NCBI RefSeq assembly: GCF_011386835.1
Contig: NC_088796.1
Span: forward strand, 27,049,011-27,113,010
DNA: 64,000 bases
Reading direction: 5' to 3'
From: Chrysemys picta bellii
Taxonomy: Eukaryota; Chordata; Testudines; Emydidae
This document shows, piece after piece, positions 46,556-58,746 of the stretch (position 1 is its first letter; each line of letters opens with the position of its first letter). The notes under the pieces were generated by a model. It had not been told where the DNA came from, ran no database searches, and was given only the letters and a program-made list of their open reading frames with translations. The translations under genes and the position numbers were made by a program.

Positions 46556-48989
46556 TTTGGGCTTGGTTGTGATTTGGGGCCTAACAGTGTCACTTGAAGA
46601 AAAGAAATGGCAACTGCAGTTTGTGCTGTTGTGAGTGGATCTTGCCAGTGGGCCCCCACAGCTGTACGCACACATTATGCATAGTGCGTACCATTTGGGG
46701 GCAGGGTAGTCAGGGGGCCCAAGGGGCAGTGTGCCCCAAACAGAGTGGAGTTGTGACCCCACATACTGGGTTGCTGATCTTGCTGGGGAATTACTGAGCA
46801 ATCCAATCTGGATAATATTCTCAAATCAACTCATGCCAAGAATTAGTTCCTCAGAGTATTCAAAATGATCTGGTAATAATCACTTATATTCCTTAGCCCA
46901 TGATTGTACTGCAGATTTCCATTCGGTTTGCACTGGCTCTGCTGGTCTCTCAGGCAGCATCTACCTTCATACTGAGGTTTTCATTTGAAGAAGGATCCAC
47001 CCTCTGATATCAGGGTTTTTTTTTTTTTGCCAGACGCTTGCAACACAGTTCTGTCCTTGAAACTCACCTGATGTAATTCTGCCTATACTTGATCAGCCAT
47101 GTGCTGAGCAAAAAGATACTTAAGTCCTTCAGTCTGCAAAATTTTGATGACAGCTCAAGACAGTAAGAGCCTATAGCTTTTCAGAAACAGAGATGTTAGA
47201 TCTGGTCGCTGCAACTGCATGCTCCGGTTTCACTGTATGTTTTTGAGAACAATGAGATTTGAGGGTGTTCAGTCACTTAGGCTGAGAGTGAGACACATTA
47301 TCAGTGACGAACACCATGACTAAAACCATAGCATGCACCATCAGAGAAGAAACAAAGGTTTAGAAGAAAATATTCACAAGATTGTTTTCTTTTTCTTTAA
47401 ATTTTAATTTCTGTAAGAATTAGACTAGATATTAAGTGTGTGCAGCTCTGCGACACTTGCTTTGGATGGTTCTTTTGAGCACAGTGCCTCAGATCTCTAA
47501 TCTCAACAGTCATAATGTTTAATAGTATTATTATTTATTTGTATTACCACACCAATAAACATTACAAACAGCAGGTGCCTTAATTTCAGGATCCCATCTT
47601 GAGCTTAAATAGTAGAGAGGAGGCTGAACACACTCATCTCACTCTGCAAATTTTGCAAATGCACTGTATTTTTTGAAATGTTCAGACAGTGCCACGTGCC
47701 ACCCCATATATCCTCATATTTACATCAGCCCTTTGGTCACATGATTCTGTGATACACATTACAGGGCAAATATTGGGGACCAAGTAGGACCAACAGGATT
47801 CTGCTGTGCATGAAAAGAGTAAGCTGCATGGAGACTGCATCAAAGGTCTACATTACCTGTGCTTTGCAGAGCACAACTTCACAGAAGCTGCCTGTATATG
47901 TATGGAAGGGGAACTTTGGAGGCTGGGCAGGGCTGGCAGATCTGCAACTGTGTGTGGTTTCATGCCCCCAAAGATGGGGTTACACACCAGCTATGGGAAC
48001 TACTTCAACATTCAAGATGTACAGGTAATAGCAGCTGCTAAGGGGAGTACCTCTCCACCTCTACTGTCTCAGGGGGTGGATCCCTTCTTTCTGTCCCCTA
48101 AGGCTGAGCTCTTAGCAGTGGAGTTTAGCCTAACCACCCTTTAAAACAATTCACCCTGCTTGCAATTGCACAAACATAGTACACATACACCTGAAGACAT
48201 GTGGGTTGGCAAAAGTCAATTACTTCTTCCTGAGAAGTATAGCAACTTCTCATCAATCTCATCTCATGGCCTCCACTGATAGGGCTTGTGCTGTCTTGTA
48301 TGACACTGAATGCTGAACTTTCTATTACCTCAGCAAAAAAATCCCCAAAACAAAATTATATCCTAGCTTCCTTGCTAGGAAATAAATTTAGAAAACTCAT
48401 TTGTTCTGGGAATGACTTTCTTGCAAGTTGAAACTTTAGTTGCCCTGTTCCTTATCTTTTAGTTTGCTGCAGTTCAGTTTCTTGGAGCTAACAGAAAAAT
48501 TTCTATCTTAAAGTTCAGCTTCTAGTGGAAATACTGTGATGTAATGCTCCTAAGCAATTAAGTCTATAACAATAACAGTAGCAGTGATCACAGGAACAAT
48601 CTATCACATATTTCCAATAGAATATAGAAGTTACATAGAAGTTACACTGAGCTGATGGATTATATTTATTTCCATTCAGCTGTGAATTGTCTTGATCTAC
48701 TTAGCTTTCCTACTTTGCTGCTTACATTTTGACTATCCCATTCTTATCAAGATCCATTAATCATTACAATTGTTTGGTCTGTTTTAGCTTACCAAGATTA
48801 TGACTAGGATCTGACCTACATATATATATTGTTGTGTTGGCAGTACAAAGTTAACAAGGAATTAATCAATCTAGCATGGCATAAACATGAACAAAGAGTC
48901 AGGTTATCTGGTAACTCAGTTGCTCCATGTACAGTAAGTGGAGAGGGGTGTGATTTTATTTTATGTTATATATTTTGCATTTCTCTCAA
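46556..48989. other. No gene seen
   Basis: Open frames of up to 112 codons (plus, 47806-48144) show no family resemblance and overlap other frames. A T-run lies at 47017-47028. Confidence 0.4.
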
Positions 48990-49625
48990 GCAGGAGTGAA
49001 GAAGTTAAATTATCTCAATATATGGCAGTGGTGAGACCACCATTGGAATGGCCAGTTGGGTGCCCCTATTTTTAAATGGATATTGAAAAGATTTGAAAGA
49101 ATTCAGAGATGAGCCACGAGAGATTCGTTGCCTGGAAAACCTGCCTTACAATGAGAGAGACTAAAGGAGCTTGATCTTCTTAGTTTATCAAACAGAAGAT
49201 TAAGAGCTGACATGATCATGGTATTTTAGTACCGACACAAGGAGAAGAGTTCTGATACTAGAGGGGTCTTTAAGCCAGCAGACAAAGGCATCACAAGGTC
49301 TCATGGCTGAAAATTGCAGTTAGAAAAATTCAAACAGGAAATAAGATGCATCTTTTAATAGTAAGAAATTAACCATGAAAACAGTATATCAAGGGATGCA
49401 GTAAATTCTGTCATTTGAAATCTTTAAATTGGAATTGAATGTCTTTTCTAAAATAGAGGTTGTAGGTCAGCCACAAGCTATTGGGATTGATAGTGTTCAC
49501 TTATCTAAAAAGGAAAAATCAATTTCTTCCACTGCAGGAATTACTAGGTGACATTCTATGGCCTGTGTTTTGCAGAGGGTCAGACTAGATGATCGTAATG
49601 GGCTCTCTGGCCTTAAAAATCTATG
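48990..49625 (+). mobile_element. Old CR1/L3-like LINE 3' fragment
   Basis: Recognisable words in order: GTGGTGAGACCACCATTGG, GAAAGAATTCAGAGATGAGC, AAAGGAGCTTGATCTTCTTAG, CACAAGGTCTCATGGCTG and AGGGTCAGACTAGATGATCG with TGGCCTTAAAAATCTATGA. This is the 3' region of an ancient CR1/L3 element; no open frame remains. Confidence 0.7.
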
Positions 49626-49639
49626 ACTCAAAACAGTTT

Positions 49640-49705
49640 CCCAGGCTAATGAATTAAACATCACAATGATTTTACAAAGAGGAAACTGATGCACAGAGAA
49701 ACTAA
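49640..49705. mobile_element. MIR-like fragment
   Basis: TTTTACAAAGAGGAAACTGATGC and ACAGAGAAACTAAGG match the MIR core loosely. A short GT microsatellite follows at 49762-49774. Confidence 0.35.
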
Positions 49706-50110
49706 GGACCATATTTTCAAATCCAGATGCCTAAATTGCCAGCAAAAGTTGTGCACAAACCTGTGTGTGTGTGTACAAACACAAATAGGTATTAACATAC
49801 ACAAAAATATTATTGCACATACAGATTTTGTGGGCTTGATTTAGGCACCAAGTAATGTAAGTTTGGCCCTCCTTGAAAGCCATATGACCACAGCAGCCCA
49901 TGAACATTACCTTCATGCCTATGACTAGATAGATAATGCAGCCCTGTGGTGATAGTTTAAATTATATTATACAGGAGGGAAATAGAGTGGTTTCATGGAA
50001 ATTTTAAAACCTAAGTTTCAAATGGAAGAACAAGGAACAGCCATATTCCACATCTGGATACTCAAACATGCTGGATATAAATCTTATTTTTTCATGCTTT
50101 GAGCATCCAA

Positions 50111-50310
50111 ATTCATAGAATATCAGAGTTGGAAGAGACCTCAGGAGGTTATCTAGTCCAATCCCCTGCTCAAAGCAGGACCAACACCAACTAAATCATT
50201 CCAGCCAAGGCTTTGTCAAGCTGGGCCTTAAAAACCTCTAAGGATGGAGATTCCATCACCTCCCTAGGTAACCCATTCCAGTCCTTCACAACCCTCCTAG
50301 TGAAATCCCA
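50111..50310 (-). mobile_element. CR1 3'-end fragment
   Basis: ATTCATAGAATATCAGAGTTGG and AGAGACCTCAGGAGG start the reverse complement of a CR1 3' end; GGCCTTAAAAACCTC, GATTCCATCACCTCCCTAGG and CATTCCAGTCC follow, as in the copy at 55786-57179. It is truncated soon after. Confidence 0.9.
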
Positions 50311-51309
50311 GAATGTGAATACTGAAAATTGTGCTCTAAATGCATATTTCAACTTCAAATTTGGTCATGAACTGGGTCAGGGCCTGATAGTTCTTTGCCT
50401 TATCTTCTCTCAATGCTTGTTCTTCGTGTTGTCATTTCTTTTATGACATACACTCATGAACATGGATAACTTCTGCCAGTCAGCATCTCCAGCAACTTCC
50501 TTATAGCTCACTCACTAGCCTTTCTGCCCAACAGCTAGAGCCCCCTCTAGTGCTCAGCTTTCACAAGCCCACCAGCTCCCCCTGCCCAGCCTCCTTCCCC
50601 GAGTGCTCCCAGTACCCACAAGCCCTACATCCTCCACCTAGCATCGAAACCAGCTGGAGTTCTTGCTCTTCCTTCAGTTCCACAGTCCTTTAGAGGCACA
50701 AAAATCTTTAGAGCGATAAGGCTGTTGTCTGAGTCCCAGGCAGAAAAAGGTTGAGAAATACTCATCTATAGGGAAACTCCAGCATCTTTGCCTACAAAAC
50801 TTTTTTTTTTTATATATTAATGGCTCACAGATTAGAGTCATGAGCATAACCGGATGTGTAAACTGTTGGGTGAATTCTTTTCCACCAGAGCCACAAACTT
50901 ATTCCTTATGTCTGTTGCACTGACTAACAGCTTCCCAGGTTCAGCCCATTGCATATGACAAGGAGGTGGTTTGTAGCTGAGGTAATTAATAGCAGCAGGA
51001 TCAGACTGGACTGAGTGTGAATGTTTAGAAGTACATTTGAAATAGTCTTTTTGTGAAGGGGCACCTGTGGGGTTTAGCAGTCAGATTTTGAACAGGTTAT
51101 GGACTTTGCCTGTTGTATTCTCTCCTTTTCAGATTCTGCGCAGAGTCAGATGTAGTGTAGCAATTTTTTATCCACTTCTGGGATGAAATACTCAATGGAA
51201 GAGCATATCAGCGATATCAAAATGGATCCCTCTGTGAAAATACAGCAGCAATATCCCTTATATGTTCTGGCTAGTGCCCATAAAGCAGGAAGTTCTTTCA
51301 GTATGTGGA
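50311..51309. other. No gene seen
   Basis: A possible hAT right end (AGGCAGAAAAAGGTTGAGAAA, near 50740) has no visible partner. Nothing else was recognised. Confidence 0.35.
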
Positions 51310-51317
51310 TCCATGAG

Positions 51318-51490
51318 CAGGGGTCAGCACCACCATGTTGCGTGACGGACGCATAACAAAATCACCGTACTTAGTAACCGACATTGGTTGGGGGGAGGGT
51401 TTGTCATTCAATATTTTGAAAAATTACCACTGACTTCAACATTTTTACCACAGATATTTGTGTCCGTGTATGGACACGTTGCTGACCCCG
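51318..51490. mobile_element. Non-autonomous hAT MITE, CAGGGGTCAGCA ends, 173 bp
   Basis: Exact 8-bp duplication TCCATGAG at 51310-51317 and 51491-51498. Left end CAGGGGTCAGCACC and right end GTTGCTGACCCCG are inverted. The next internal words (GTGACGGACGCATAAC, TGTCCGTGTATGGACACG) are weakly palindromic. Confidence 0.9.
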
Positions 51491-51498
51491 TCCATGAG

Positions 51499-52904
51499 AA
51501 ATGGGATAGGCGGTAGGCCTTCTGTCCCCTATCCTATTCTGAAGGAAGCCATGACTCCGAAGGTGCGGCATGGCAAAGTGAGACTTCCTGGCAACAGTTA
51601 TGCAAACAGCTTGTCACACTGCTTTGGTGTCAGGATGGTACAACATTCAACTTGCTTTCACTGTGGCCACACCTCCTTTGTAACCAGTGCACCCAGACTA
51701 CCAGCAAACCAGTGCAAACAGCCAGGCACATGACTATAGCCTGCCAGAGTACTGGCAGAATCTCACCTGGTCACAGTGCAGGTGTGGGATGAATGTCACA
51801 CAAATAATGCCGTTACTTCCCTTCATTACTCTTGCTAGGACCTGGACTATTTCCTTTCCAGACACCAATGTTCTCCTTGATTTGCTGACTAGTAGAAGTT
51901 TCCATTGCTTTGGATGAGATGACACTGGTAAGAAAAATGACAAGCTAGCTTGTTTCCGTATCTAAGCATCTAATTTGGGTTTGCTTTCCATGGGCTGCTT
52001 GATTTTCATTGGTGTTCATAGCTGAAAACCAATCTCCCTTGGTGCTATGTTTGTGGTTCTCCCAAGGAGCAGCACTGCAGAAACAACCCAACCTAGCAAT
52101 GGGCAAGGACAACAAGCTTGAGTGATTACACCATAAAAAAATGTCAGTTGCAAAACACAATTTAACTTTGATTCCACAAATTACAGATAAATACAGAGGC
52201 AGAAAAATCAAAAGCAGAAACACACTGTACTCTTTATTTAAAAATCCCCAAACGCCTATCACATTACCCAGACCAATTCCAGACATTCACACAAACAAAC
52301 TAGCTGCTTCCTTTTGCTCTTAGTCCACATACAAAACATGTCTGGTACAAAAGCAGACCAGAGAACTTGAGATTAAAACACATTCTGTTTTTAAAATGCA
52401 GACATGCCCATCTTTACCTAAACACAGCAAGCACAGTCCTTTCCCAGTCCCCCAAGATGCACTGGTGGGGAGGGGCCCACATATAGGAGTCATTCTGTTG
52501 GAGCAGGGCAGAAAGTTTCAGAGGCTGCATAGGACATGACGTTTCAAAGAGTCTGGGGGCAACATCATCTCTAGCACACATTGCTCCTCTCACTAAAAGG
52601 AGCGGTGTGGGCTTTTCCACTCTCCGTGCCTCTGCCGAAGACCCCACTACTGATTGTGCCACCCTTGAGATGGTGGGCTGCCAGCAGGTGCATTAGTAGG
52701 ACCCTTTCCCCGAGTATTCAAGAGAGCAATAGACTTATAGTGTGGCCTGCTCCTGCTTGCATGCACAACAAGTGGGGGGGAAGAAGGCTCCCAGAGCTCT
52801 CTGCCTTCACCCCATACTACAGCCATGCAAGACAGGGCAGGATTTTGCTTTTTAATATACGGGAAAATACATCCAGGTGGCATTTTTCTAATTTGACATA
52901 CATC
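51499..52904. other. No gene seen
   Basis: Short open frames on both strands; none recognised. Confidence 0.4.
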
Positions 52905-53145
52905 ATAATAATCCTTTGCATTTTTGTAGCATCTCCTAGCTGAGGATCTCAAAGTATCCACAAACAGTAATGAATTAATCCTCTCAGTACTGAGGCAGGA
53001 AAATATTACATCTGCATTTCACAGATGGGAAACTGTGATTAATTGACTTGCCTAGGGTCACCAGGGAACCTGCGGCATAGCTAATAACAGAACCATGATC
53101 TCTTGACTCAGACCTGTATGTTTCCCACAAGATCATCCTTGCTTT
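52905..53145 (-). mobile_element. MIR-like SINE
   Basis: TTGTAGCATCTCCTAGCTGAG, TTTCACAGATGGGAAACTGTG, GACTTGCCTAGGGTCACC and GAACCATGATCTCTTGAC follow the MIR layout. Strand is as remembered for the family and uncertain. Confidence 0.5.
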
Positions 53146-54306
53146 CATCTACTCTGAGACCTACAGATATTACATTGACGTGGTCATGTGGACGTCTGTA
53201 AAATCCTCTCATCCACTCTGCACATAAATCTTTGACAAACAAGGGCACAGAAATTCTGCCTCTTTCAGCTTCTCCGCATCCTGTTTTGACTTTCTGCCTT
53301 CTCTGTAACTGTCTGAGGTTTGCTAGACTTTCTCTCCGAGGTTTGTCATCATCCAGACCAGGGTGAGAAGAGGTAGGTCAGAAGTTCTAAACTGCTCCTC
53401 TCCTGCAGGTCTCATTGTGAGTTCTGCAGAAGGGGCAAGGTGACCAGCTGGAAGAGTGAAGAAGCAAGGGCAGTCCGTAGGACCAAGAGCTATCATCTTT
53501 GTGGGGACAGAGTAGCAGGATAAGGTAGCTGCCTAGTAGTGCTTCCAAGGCCCACAAGAGTAAAGCCTTATTCCCACAAACTGCCACATAATTCCCAGAT
53601 TGCTGCACACAGTATCTTAACCCTGGCCCTGAAGTCAGAGGACCTTGTACCATAATTTAGGTCTAATATATCAGCTAGTAATCAGGGCTTGTATTCAGTC
53701 AACTACATCTAGTATAATTTTATTGACAACATAACTCACAAGTTATTAAAAGATTAGGGGCAAACAGTTGGACCTTCCTGTTCCCACACAAATTTTCCAT
53801 GATTGGCCTCTACACTAATTTTAGTCTTGTACAACAATGGGAGGAAAAATATGCATTCCAAAGTATTGTATATTGGGCATCAGGGGAGTCCATCGGAACC
53901 TCCTGCATCGCTGAGTCACAGCGGGAACTTTCAGAATTAGCATCTGGAATCCCCACCTGATTTGCATTGCTTCACCCTGTACCTGGCTGTACCAGCTTTT
54001 AACTTGCCTGGCACTTTAATCTCTGCTGTGATACTGTTATGCTGAGGGGTTGGACAAAACCTCATAGAGGCTGGTGGGCAAAAAAGTTGCTCTTCAGTTA
54101 GGAAGAATGTAAGAAATAAACAAGCTCTTTTATGGAACCAGATAGCTGAAACACTAGGAGCCACCACCCCAAATTCAGGCACACAGCAAGGCTTGAGTAG
54201 AAGCTGAACCATGTAGCCCAGGGGGTTTCCCTGGAAACTGACATAGCAAATGCTGGGGCTGGGACATTGAGTGGTGGAGCTGTGTGTGCCTGTATTTGTG
54301 AGCAGT
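53146..54306. other. No gene seen
   Basis: Only chance open frames (up to 132 codons, minus, partly overlapping the hAT element at 54315). Confidence 0.4.
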
Positions 54307-54314
54307 AGCACAGA

Positions 54315-54437
54315 TAGGGTGACCAGATGTCCCAATTTTATAGGGACAGTCCCGATATTTGGGGCTTATTTTTATATGGGCTCCTATTCCCCCCACCCCC
54401 TGTCCCGATTTTTCACACTTGCTATCTGGTCACCCTA
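54315..54437. mobile_element. Short hAT MITE, TAGGGTGACCAGA ends, 123 bp
   Basis: Exact 8-bp duplication AGCACAGA at 54307-54314 and 54438-54445. Left end TAGGGTGACCAGATGTCCC; right end TATCTGGTCACCCTA. The interior (GGACAGTCCCGATATTTGG) continues the end sequence of the 1172-bp element at 14461 without the GC-rich arms, so both belong to one terminal-sequence family. Confidence 0.95.
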
Positions 54438-54445
54438 AGCACAGA

Positions 54446-55785
54446 CAAAAGGACACAGAGAAGGAGGGAAAAAGCCTCAGACGCAGCTAGAGAAGCTGTG
54501 GTAGCGTGACCCTGAGGAAAAAAACTAAGAGAGAGCTAAAGTTTTGACTGAAAGTGTCTTGGAATTAGAAGCACAAAAACTCTCTCCTGCTGTTTCATTC
54601 CTGCTGTGTTCAGAGAATGAGGTCCATTCTCTGTAAATAAATAGGACAAGAAATAACCTGACTCCATCAATTTATCCTAATGGAAGCAACCTGCTAGACC
54701 ACCAAAATTGGCTAACCACTTGGATAAAAAAGGGGTAACAATATTTTTGTTGATACTTAACTATTTTTATCTGATTAATCCATCAACATTATTTGATTAA
54801 CTACCTTGCCACAATTTGTTGGTCAGAATTCTCATTTACTCCAAGACCCTGTTACACAGCCAAAGTGGTCTTAGGCCTTGACTGCACACAAAAGTTGCAC
54901 CCCTTTAACTATACTGTTGCCACTATGGCTTATTCCTGTATACAAAAAAGAAGTTCTAGCAGTTCAGGGCAGCTTTATACCAGTATAACTGCATCCACTC
55001 TAGGGGCTATACTGGCATAACTATTCTGATGTAAATGAAAACTAGCCCTTTATCTTTATCTATTAGCTTAAAGTCACACTCCACATCCCATACTGGCTGG
55101 TGAGCATGCCCAGTGACAATAACCCATTCTGAACCTTGGAGAAAGAACCCTCAGCAGACGACAGTACGATAAGCCACTGGTTGGAGTAAGTTCAACACAC
55201 CACTGCACAGCGCTCGTGCCTTCATTAATCAGACATACAGGTAGCAAGATTGTTGGCAGTGCTGGAAGAAACATGAGCAAAAAACATTGAAATGCAATGA
55301 TTTCCTTGCTTGTTCCTTCTGGCACATTTCCCTGTTACACTGTATGCTCTGGTATGGAAAGTCCCCATTTCCCTCCAAACCCAACCTCCTTCCTTTTCCT
55401 CCCTTCAAACTACTCTAACCTGTCACATGCTGTGCTGCCATTGCAAAGGGCTCCTCTCCCAACACTTGTTTCTGGATGGATGGCATTGCATCTCCTTGTA
55501 CAGCTTCCCAGAATAGCCATGGAATTGTTGATTTCTGATGCTCCATAAAATTATTGGTGGGAGCTCGCGCCACCAAGTGGTCAGACTGGAGGTGTCAGGT
55601 CCTCCTCTTTCCTGGCACTCCCATGGACAGCTGCTGTGGTCCAGCTGTGGCCTTTCCTTTCCATGAGCCAACCCTCTGGCCAACCTACATGTTTTATGTC
55701 CACCTCTTTCGAGGTATATAGAAAGAGTTCAGCAACAAGGTAGCCCTCTGGGTTAGGTGAAGGTCTCAAGGTCTCTCCCCATGTT
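54446..55785. other. No gene seen
   Basis: A decayed foldback of the GTCTACAC class may occupy 54878-55025 (GGCCTTGACTGCACACAAAAG ... CTATACTGGCATAAC). No supported coding region. Confidence 0.4.
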
Positions 55786-57179
55786 GAATCATAGAATCAT
55801 AGAATATCAGGACTGGAAGGGGCCTCAGGAGATCATCTAGTCCAACCCCCTGCTCAAAGCAGGAACAATTCCTAACTAAATCATCCCAGCCAGGGCTTTG
55901 TCAAGCTGGGCCTTAAAAACCTCCAAGGAAGGAGATTCCATCACCTCCCTAGGTAACGCATTCCAGTGCTTCACCACCCTGCTAGTGAAATAGTGTTTCC
56001 TAATAGCCAAACTAGACCTCCCCCACTGCAACTTGAGACCATTGCTCCTTGTTCTGTCATCTGCCACCACTGAGAACAGCCGAGCTCCATCCTCTTTGGA
56101 ACCCCCCTTCAGGTAGTTGAAAGCAGCTATCAAATCCCCCCTCATTCTTCTCTTCTGCAGACTAAACAATCCCAGTTCCCTCAGCCTCTCCTCATAAGTC
56201 ATGTGCTCCAGACCCCTAATCATTTTTGTTGCCCTCTGCTGGACTCTTTCCAATTTTTCCACATCCTTCTTGTAGTGTGGGGCCCAAAACTGGACACAGT
56301 ATTCCAGATGAGGCCTCACCAATGTTGAATAAAGGGGAACGATCACGTTCCTCGATCTGCTGGCAATGCCTCTACTTATACAGGCCAAAATGCCGTTAGC
56401 CTTCTTGGCAACAAGAGCACACTGTTGACTCATATCCAGCCTCTCGTCCACTGTGACCCCTAGGTCCTTTTCTGCAGAACTGCTACCTAGCCATTCGGTC
56501 CATAGTCTGTAGCAGTGCATAGGATTCTTCCGTTCTAAGTGCAGGACTCTGCACTTGTCCTTGTTGAACCTCATCAGGTTTTTTTTGGACCAGTCCTCTA
56601 ATTTGTCTAGGTCCCTCTGTATCCGATCCCTACCCTCCAGTGTATCTATCATGCCTCCCAGTTTAGTGTCATCTGCAAACTTGCTGAGAGTGCAGTCCAC
56701 ACCATCCTCCAGATCATTAATAAAGATATTAAACAAAACTGGCCCCAGGACCTACCCTTGGGGCACTCCGCTTGAAACCGGCTGCCAACTAGACATGGAG
56801 CCGTTGATCACTACCCGTTGAGCCCGACGATCTAGCCAGCTTTCTATCCACCTTACAGTCCATTCATCCAGCCCATACTTCTTTAACTTGGTGGCAAGAA
56901 TACTGTGGGAGACCGTATCAAAAGCTTTGCTAAAGTCAAGGAATAACACATCCACTGCTTTCCCCTCATCCACAGAGCCAGTTATCTCATCATAGAAGGC
57001 AATTAGGTTAGTCAGGCACAACTTCCCCTTGGTGAATCCATGCTGACTGTTCCTAATCACTTTCCTCTCCTCTAAGTGTTTCATAATTGATTCCTTGAGG
57101 ACCTGCTCCATGATTTTTCCAGGGACTGAGGTGAGGCTGACTGGCCTGTAGTTCCCCGGATCCTCCTTCTTCCCTTTTG
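55786..57179 (-). mobile_element. CR1 LINE, 5' truncated, well preserved
   Basis: The 3' terminus is at 55786 (GAATCATAGAATCATAGAATA on the plus strand, the usual CR1 octamer repeats) and the copy is cut off at the 5' side near 57179, within the RT N-terminal region ([14 protein letters not shown]). The coding part is one frame with a single stop (see the pseudogene entry), followed by about 90 bp of 3' end. It is the best preserved CR1 in the window and the same subfamily as the fragment at 50111-50310. Confidence 0.95.
55876..57179 (-). pseudogene. CR1 reverse transcriptase, single nonsense codon
   Basis: Most of the CR1 ORF2 reverse transcriptase and its C-terminal domain, which would copy element RNA at the target site. 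Order of motifs: [30 protein letters not shown] (first catalytic Asp), [16 protein letters not shown] (catalytic FADD), [48 protein letters not shown] and the typical end LDKALAGMI. The only break is a TAG at 56752-56754, where CR1 normally has a serine codon (GVPQG-S-VLGPVLF); a TCG-to-TAG change would explain it. Upstream endonuclease and ORF1 are missing. Not functional. Confidence 0.9.
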
Positions 57180-58036
57180 ACCCCTCAATCCTCAGAGCTT
57201 TTTCTCCCCTAGACTCCTCATATCAGGGGTCAGCTTCTGCCTTTGGCATCCCCTACAGGCTGGTAGGGGAATCCAGGCCCACCCTCTCCACTGGGTTCCA
57301 ATCTGGGGCCCTGCACCCCAAAGTGCTATACTGCTGCCTCATTGGCTCACTTCCTATCACTCCCCTCTTTCCCAACAGGTAAAGACATTAAATAACTGTA
57401 AATCAAAGAATGGATTCTCAAGAGGTCTGAGACTCCCAAGTCTCTACATTGCTATAGTCAAGGCCTCAGGCAGCAGGAGCTCCTCCTCCAAGCCATGCAT
57501 GCTTTGCAGGTGTGGCAGGGTAGGGCTGCCTGGGCCCAAAGCAGCTGCTTAACCCCTTCCTTACAGGTGTAGGGTTTGTATACCTTTTGTGACATCTCCA
57601 GTAGCCTCCCATTGCCTGTTTTGTCAACCTAACGCTACCACCTGGTTGATTAATTTTCCTCTGAATAGAGTTGTTCAGGAGCACAAAAAAAAGGCCCTGT
57701 CCACAAAACACTTACACTGAATGTGAAACTTGACAGGATGGAGAGGCCTTCAGCACATTTACAGATGAGTTAAAAGAGCTACCTATGGAAACTCAGCTGT
57801 GTTACCGGAACATCCTCTCATATTGGATCTGTTGTTATGTTGATATCATTACAGATTTTTTTTTAACAGATAATATATAGAATCTTTCATCCTAAAAGAC
57901 TGCAATGTATTTTAGAAGCTGCTGTTTATACACATGCCGGAGCAGAACCACATGGATAACTGGAATGTGAAGTCTGAATGATAAATTCTCTGAATGACCA
58001 GCAGTGTTGGCCTCTCCAGGGAATTGGAATGTTGCC
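57180..58036. other. No gene seen
   Basis: Pyrimidine-rich stretches (57200-57380) and AT-rich DNA. It may include an unrecognised retroelement piece but no boundary can be given. Confidence 0.35.
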
Positions 58037-58044
58037 CACAGAAA

Positions 58045-58347
58045 CAGGGGCGGCTCTATATATTTTGCCACCCCAAGCACGGCAGTCAGGTGACTTTCAG
58101 CGGCGCGCCTGTGGGAGGTCCACTGGTAATGCAGATTCAGCGGCATGCCTGCGGGAGGTCCGCCGGTCCCGCGCCTTCGGTGTACCCGCCGCCGAATTGC
58201 TGCCAAAACCGCGGGACCAGCGAACCTCCCGCAGGCATGCCGCCGAAGGCAGCCTGACTGCCACCCTCACGGCGACCGGCAGGCCGCCCCCCGCAGCTTG
58301 CCACCCCAGGCATGCACTTGTTGCACTGGTGCCTGGAGCCGCCCTTG
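58045..58347. mobile_element. Non-autonomous hAT element, CAGGGGCGGCTCT end, 303 bp
   Basis: Left end CAGGGGCGGCTCTATATAT, right end GCCTGGAGCCGCCCTTG; flanks CACAGAAA (58037-58044) and CACAGAAT (58348-58355) form an 8-bp duplication with one mismatch. The interior repeats GCGGCATGCCTGCGGGAGG and its complement, giving an inner palindrome. Ends resemble those of 20753-20999. Confidence 0.85.
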
Positions 58348-58746
58348 CACAGAATGTGCATATAAGCCTATTTCTCCCTTCTCTGGGATGCCCTGCTCCT
58401 ATCCCAGGCTCTTGCACCCCTTCCTGCCATAAGCCCCAGGACTCTCCTGTTTCCTTTGAGGTTTTCAGTGACTTCTGCACCAATCAGATGCTCTCTGGGG
58501 CTGAGTACCCACTCTTCTTCTTCCTCCCTGATTTTCAAGGGGTATCAGGTTGCCACTCTCCAATCAGTTCTCTTTAGGAGGGGTGCCTGGTGTGCCTACT
58601 GCTTCTTACTCCCAACCTCGAGATCATTTTGTGGGGAGGTCAGGAGCCTGCTCTCTCTTCCCATCTGGTAGCAGCATGACCAGGAAACACTGGCTTCCAC
58701 TGAAGAATCCCAGTGCCCTTTTGTCATCCAAAGTCAGGTAGGTAGT

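Noticed and set aside
47806..48144. 112-codon open frame
   Set aside because: No motif and several overlapping alternative frames. A chance run is likely at this window size.
50730..50765. hAT-like right end GGCAGAAAAAGGTTGAGAAA
   Set aside because: No matching left end or 8-bp duplication could be found, so no element is drawn.
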